Positions 60,121-64,000 of a stretch of DNA of 64,000 bases are shown here, one piece after another. The stretch is from Saccharum officinarum (Eukaryota; Streptophyta; Magnoliopsida; Poales; Poaceae): assembly GCA_020631735.1 (NCBI GenBank), contig CM036209.1:6857451-6921450 (forward strand). The letters run 5' to 3'. Position 1 is the first letter of the stretch; each line of letters opens with the position of its first letter. The notes under the pieces were generated by a model, which saw nothing but the letters and a program-made list of their open reading frames with translations, was not told where the DNA came from and did no database searches. Both the position numbers and the translations under genes were made by a program.

Positions 60121-63045
60121 TATCTGACACACCCATTTTTAAGGACAAAAATAGGATGCATAAAAGACTCATGTGCGCCCCAGGAATCGTCGCACACATA
60201 AGTAGACAAATTACATAGTATCATCATAGTGCTTATTACATAGTGAATGAATATTTAACACATAGTCTTATACAATAATTTGTAGTAACTAGTAGTAGAT
60301 CTTCAGCGGAACTCCAAACACAGGGACACGGTTGACTGGTTGACACCAAGACTAGTACTCATTTTGATAATCATCATCATATTCTTCATCTGTTATGGTG
60401 GAAATAGCAAGAGTGAGTCCATGTCGAACTCCGCAAATACAACATAGGGTTCATATGGCACAAAAGGCTAGACATTGTTTAACTGCGTTTAGCTTTTAAT
60501 CATCATATATTTAGCAATTGAGTAGCATCAAGATATTCCACTTCCCATTAATGAATCAATGATCAATTGTAAAAATGATAATGTATAGTATTAACATGAG
60601 CATAATAATAACCACAGCAATTAAGCATGATATAACAATGGTGATCATCTATCCGTAGATGTTCCAAGGCCACCCGTATCCGTGGGCACGACTAGTATAC
60701 CAGTTTTTAACTCTACGCAGAGGTGTACACTTTCACTGTGAGTCATGACTTCCAAATACCTGGGATAGCTAGGCCCAAAACACCGAAATTTATATAAAGC
60801 CACTTAAAGGTTCGTCTAACAAGTTAGGGCCATTAGATTCACTCGGCAGGCAGATGTAGGAACCCCCTTTTTAAATGGCACACTTCCTTCACGGCTATAC
60901 TCATAAGACTAGAGGTTGTCCTACACCCAACGTGGCAAGCCATTCTTACGCCATTTAAGGTAACCACTAACAAGCTAGAAAAGGTCCTTTAAACAACTAA
61001 AGTCAGAGCCATATAGCCCCCACAGCTGTACTGTATGTCCCGGATGATCACGTACAGATAAGTCCTTATGGAGAGAAACTAGAGCAACAATATATCCCCT
61101 TGCTCTAGCCCCCCTTTCAACAGTAATAAAATCATCTTAATGATTGATTTCTTAATTCATTAATCAAATTACAAGATCATTGTTCATAATTAAGCACTAC
61201 AATAGCTACCCAAATGCATAACCCACAGGTGACAAGGAAACAAGGTAACAATCACTAAGTTACAATCTCTAAGGTTGTCAAGGAAGACACATGCATATGT
61301 ATGATAATTTCAGTGAATAGGTAACAAGGATGGTCCCATGTTATACTTTTCTTGATCAAAGCTTTCCTATTGACCCCGCTGATCTGGCTCAAAATAATAC
61401 TCCGGATCGTCAAGAAACTGCTCACCGTCTATACTCAATCACAAAACATCATCACACAATCATCTGAGCAATCATACACGAAGCAAACAAAGAAACATAA
61501 TTAGAACAGTACACCAACAGTAGCAAAACAGTATGAAAAGTTTGTAAAACTCTTCTACACGTTCCTACGATCACACAAATGTAAAGATCACGAAATTCGG
61601 ATTTAAAACGTGAAAGTTATGAATTTTCTAAGATTTCCTATAGATAAATAATTACTTTAATATAAACTCAAAAATTAAATTTCTCAAACCTACTATACAG
61701 CTACACTAACATGTAGAGCTCGCAAATACAAAGCTAACGCAACTTGAACGGGTCAAATCGGAGTTAAAACGAAGATTTTACGATCAAAACAAGTTTAGTG
61801 GCAAAACTGTAAATACCAGAAAACGTATTTTTGATTTACCGGGAAGAAATACGATTTCAGAACTAACAAACGTATCTCCTGAATGACGCTAAGGATGGCG
61901 GGTTTTAATTCACAAAAACGCAGGGGTTCTTTAACAAAACTCACGGCCAAAAGGATATCTTCTAATCTGAGCCCTTGATCTAAACTTGGACGGCTCCCGA
62001 TGAAGGAGAGAGAAAAACACGATCATCTCCTCCCACTCCGGCCGGCGGCCACCATGGCCGGTCTTCGTTGCTCGCCGGAAAACTCCGATTTCCCCGATTT
62101 CAACCGCCAAACTACTCACAGCCTACACCAATCGAAGGCGGAGCTTAATACGAACACATCTATGCGGCTTAGGACATCTATGACCGACCAGGGATGAAGC
62201 GCGGCTCGGGATGGCGGCGGCGCCATGACCGGCTCACTGGAAACTCAAAAACTCACAATTTGAAGCACTAAAAACCTAAAGAAAAGCATGGGAAGGAAGA
62301 GGGAAGGATGGCAATCTCACCAAGGCAAAGAAAAGAGGCGCGGGAAGAACAGCAAGCTCCACCGATGGAAGGCAGCGAAGCCTAGGGTTCTCAACTCCCT
62401 AAGCTCGAATTGACGGTGTTCGGCTCGAAGTTATGATAGGAAAAGAGAAGAGGGGAAACGTGGGTATACCTTTATAGCCCCAAAATGTGACGACTATGGA
62501 TGGAAATCCCGGATTACTCGGGTGGATTCGGTTGGGGACGAACTCGTCTCCGGCTCGGTTACGACGGGAAGAAGGAAGATGCGGCTGACCATCGGGGTCC
62601 ACACGTCAGCGACTCCAGAGAGAGGGGCGCGTGCGTGGCTGTGACATCCTGGGCCGGCCCATGCTACCACGACGGGAGAGCGGAGGAAAGCGGGCTGCTT
62701 GGCTCGGCGGCCCAAGCGAAAAGAGGGAGAGCAGGCCGGCTCGGTTCGGCGCGGGCGGGCCTCCAGGCCACCGGGCCGCAGGTAAGGTTTCTTTTTTTTC
62801 TTTTATAATTTTTTTTCCAAAGCCATTTTAAAATGAATTTTGAATTCAAATCAAATAAAACTAAAACCACATCTCAAAATAAATCAAATGCAACAGCATG
62901 AATGCATCATCAAATATTCCACCTATTATTTTAAATTTTATCCCCATTAAATATTATCTAAATTATATAAACTCATAACTAAATCTCTTCTAACTCCAAA
63001 TTTCATTTAATTCAACCTTTTAAAATTTTTGGGTGTTACACTATC
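60120..63045 (-). mobile_element. 2.92 kb solo-LTR-like element LTR-1, unit 1' copy
   Basis: The element is 60125-63040 and begins TGTAACACCC on the minus strand. The duplication reads CTATC on the plus strand (60120-60124, 63041-63045), the complement of GATAG in unit 1. The TATA box is at 62470-62477. The same site and duplication show that unit 1 and unit 1' descend from one insertion. Confidence 0.78.
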
Positions 63046-64000
63046 ATCATCAACTTGCATCGGCCTTATATCACCAATGTCTATATTTTTCATTGCATTT
63101 GACAATTGATCTCCTCTTACATCATCAAGGTTTTGATCTTCATTTTGAGATCCTTGGGTTTCATCAAACTCAACATCATGAACTTCTTCCAAGGTGTCAT
63201 TTGTGAAATTCCAAACTCTATATGCCTTGCTTGTGGTAGAATAACCAAGTAAGAACCCTTCATCACATTTCTTTTCAAACTTGCTCAATCTAGTGCCTTT
63301 CTTGAGAATATAGCATTTGCAACCAAATACTCTAAAGTATGCAATATTGGGCTTTCTTCCGTTCAATAGCTCATATGGTGTCTTCCCAAGCTTTCCATGG
63401 CAATAGAGACAGTTGCTATAATAGCATGCCGTGTTGATAGCTTCACTCCAAAATGAATGACTAACATTGTATTCACTTAGCATTGATCTAGCCATATCAA
63501 TCAAGGTTCTATTTTTCCTTTCAACTACACCATTGGATTGAGGAGTGTATATTGGTGAGAATTGATGTCCAATACCAAGATCATCACACAAATCTTCAAT
63601 TCTTGTGTTCTTGAACTCACTACCATTGTCACTTCTAATCTTCTTGATGGTAGTTTCAAACTCATTTTGCACCCTTTTGACAAAAGATTTAAATAGATCA
63701 TAAACATCACTCTTGTCATAAAGAAATAACACCCAACTATATCTAGTGTAGTCATCAACAATCACAAAACCATACTTATTGCTGCCAATGCTAGTATATG
63801 TTGTTGACCCAAACAAGTCCATGTGCAATAACTCAAATGCCTTTGATGTGCTCATTTCACTCTTGCTAGGATGTGCATTTCCAACTTGTTTGCTGGCTTG
63901 ACAAGCACTACAAGGTTTATCCTTCTCAAAGGTGACATCCTTCAAGCCTCTAACTAAGTCATGCCTCAAAAGTTTATTCAATTATTTCATTCCAACATGA
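63046..64000 (-). pseudogene. pol: Copia integrase, unit 1', cut by window end
   Basis: Minus-strand integrase with CSAC, HMDLFGS, IRSDNGSEFKN, NGVVERKNRT and GKTPYELLNG; the Pro of the usual DLFGP is Ser. The frame is open over the 324 codons seen (63007-63981, the last 13 codons in LTR-1). The N-terminal part lies outside the window. Confidence 0.88.

Larger units (their letters stand above)
45804..64000 (-). repeat. Inverted unit 1' (cut by window end)
   Basis: Minus-strand order is copia integrase, LTR-1, RT, LTR-2, RT/RNase H, LTR, zinc-knuckle element, BIG5-like fragment, MITE, intergenic. It shares with unit 1 the LTR-1 insertion at the same GATAG site and the same TGC-to-TGA and CAG-to-TAG changes in the zinc-knuckle pseudogene. 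It is therefore the counterpart of unit 1, not of unit 2. Confidence 0.88.

Noticed and set aside
1..64000. A new functional system (defence, biosynthesis, regulatory operon)
   Set aside because: Everything recognisable is transposon-derived or a broken host-gene fragment; no set of intact genes works together.

Overview
The window is plant nuclear DNA, almost entirely repeats, and most likely from a grass. The reasons are SIRE/Maximus-type Ty1/copia elements, Stowaway and hAT MITEs, a SINE resembling grass tRNA-derived SINEs, very large TGTAAC-type LTRs, and a GC-rich monocot-style exon. A panicoid/andropogonoid grass with a repeat-rich, possibly polyploid genome fits, but that is inference. 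I see no bacterial genes, no rRNA, no functional tRNA gene and no intact host gene.

The window is built from one ~15 kb unit repeated head to tail. Unit 1 is 1-19832, unit 2 is 19833-34846 (15,014 bp) and unit 3 is 34847-41486, where it is cut by a run of exactly 100 N (41487-41586). To the right of the gap the same units return in inverted orientation: a partial unit 2' (41587-45803) and then a long unit 1' (45804-64000). Read on the minus strand, the right contig runs unit 1' then unit 2', the same order as the left contig. The simplest explanation is two allelic or homeologous contigs joined head to head at an unsized gap; a true palindrome cannot be excluded.

Each full unit contains, in order: AT-rich intergenic DNA with a minus-strand SINE; a ~387 bp tandem array (2, 2, 3 and 2 copies in units 1, 2, 3 and 2'); a 5'-truncated copia element (gag remnant, protease, integrase, RT, RNase H, polypurine tract and one 3' LTR, no 5' LTR); a retroposed CCHC zinc-knuckle pseudogene with a LINE-like 3' end and poly(A); an antisense fragment of a BIG5-like ARF-GEF gene (two exons with the intron kept); and intergenic DNA with MITEs. 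The copia LTR borders the zinc-knuckle element, and that element's poly(A) end borders the BIG5 fragment, so the unit looks like a nest of successive insertions.

The units differ mainly by insertions with clear target-site duplications. Unit 1 has a 1.31 kb TIR element (TA duplication), a 1.42 kb GC-rich replacement and a 2.92 kb solo-LTR-like element (GATAG duplication). Unit 2 has a 0.53 kb hAT MITE (8-bp duplication) holding a Stowaway. Unit 1' shares the 2.92 kb element at the same site and also has a 4.56 kb solo-LTR-like element (TTTAC duplication). These changes account for the length difference between units 1 and 2 to within about 10 bp. All copia copies share two nonsense changes in RNase H, so the element was dead before it was amplified. 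Nothing here looks like a new functional system. The points of interest are the amplification history, the BIG5 capture, two unusual motif clusters inside LTRs, and the probable assembly join.
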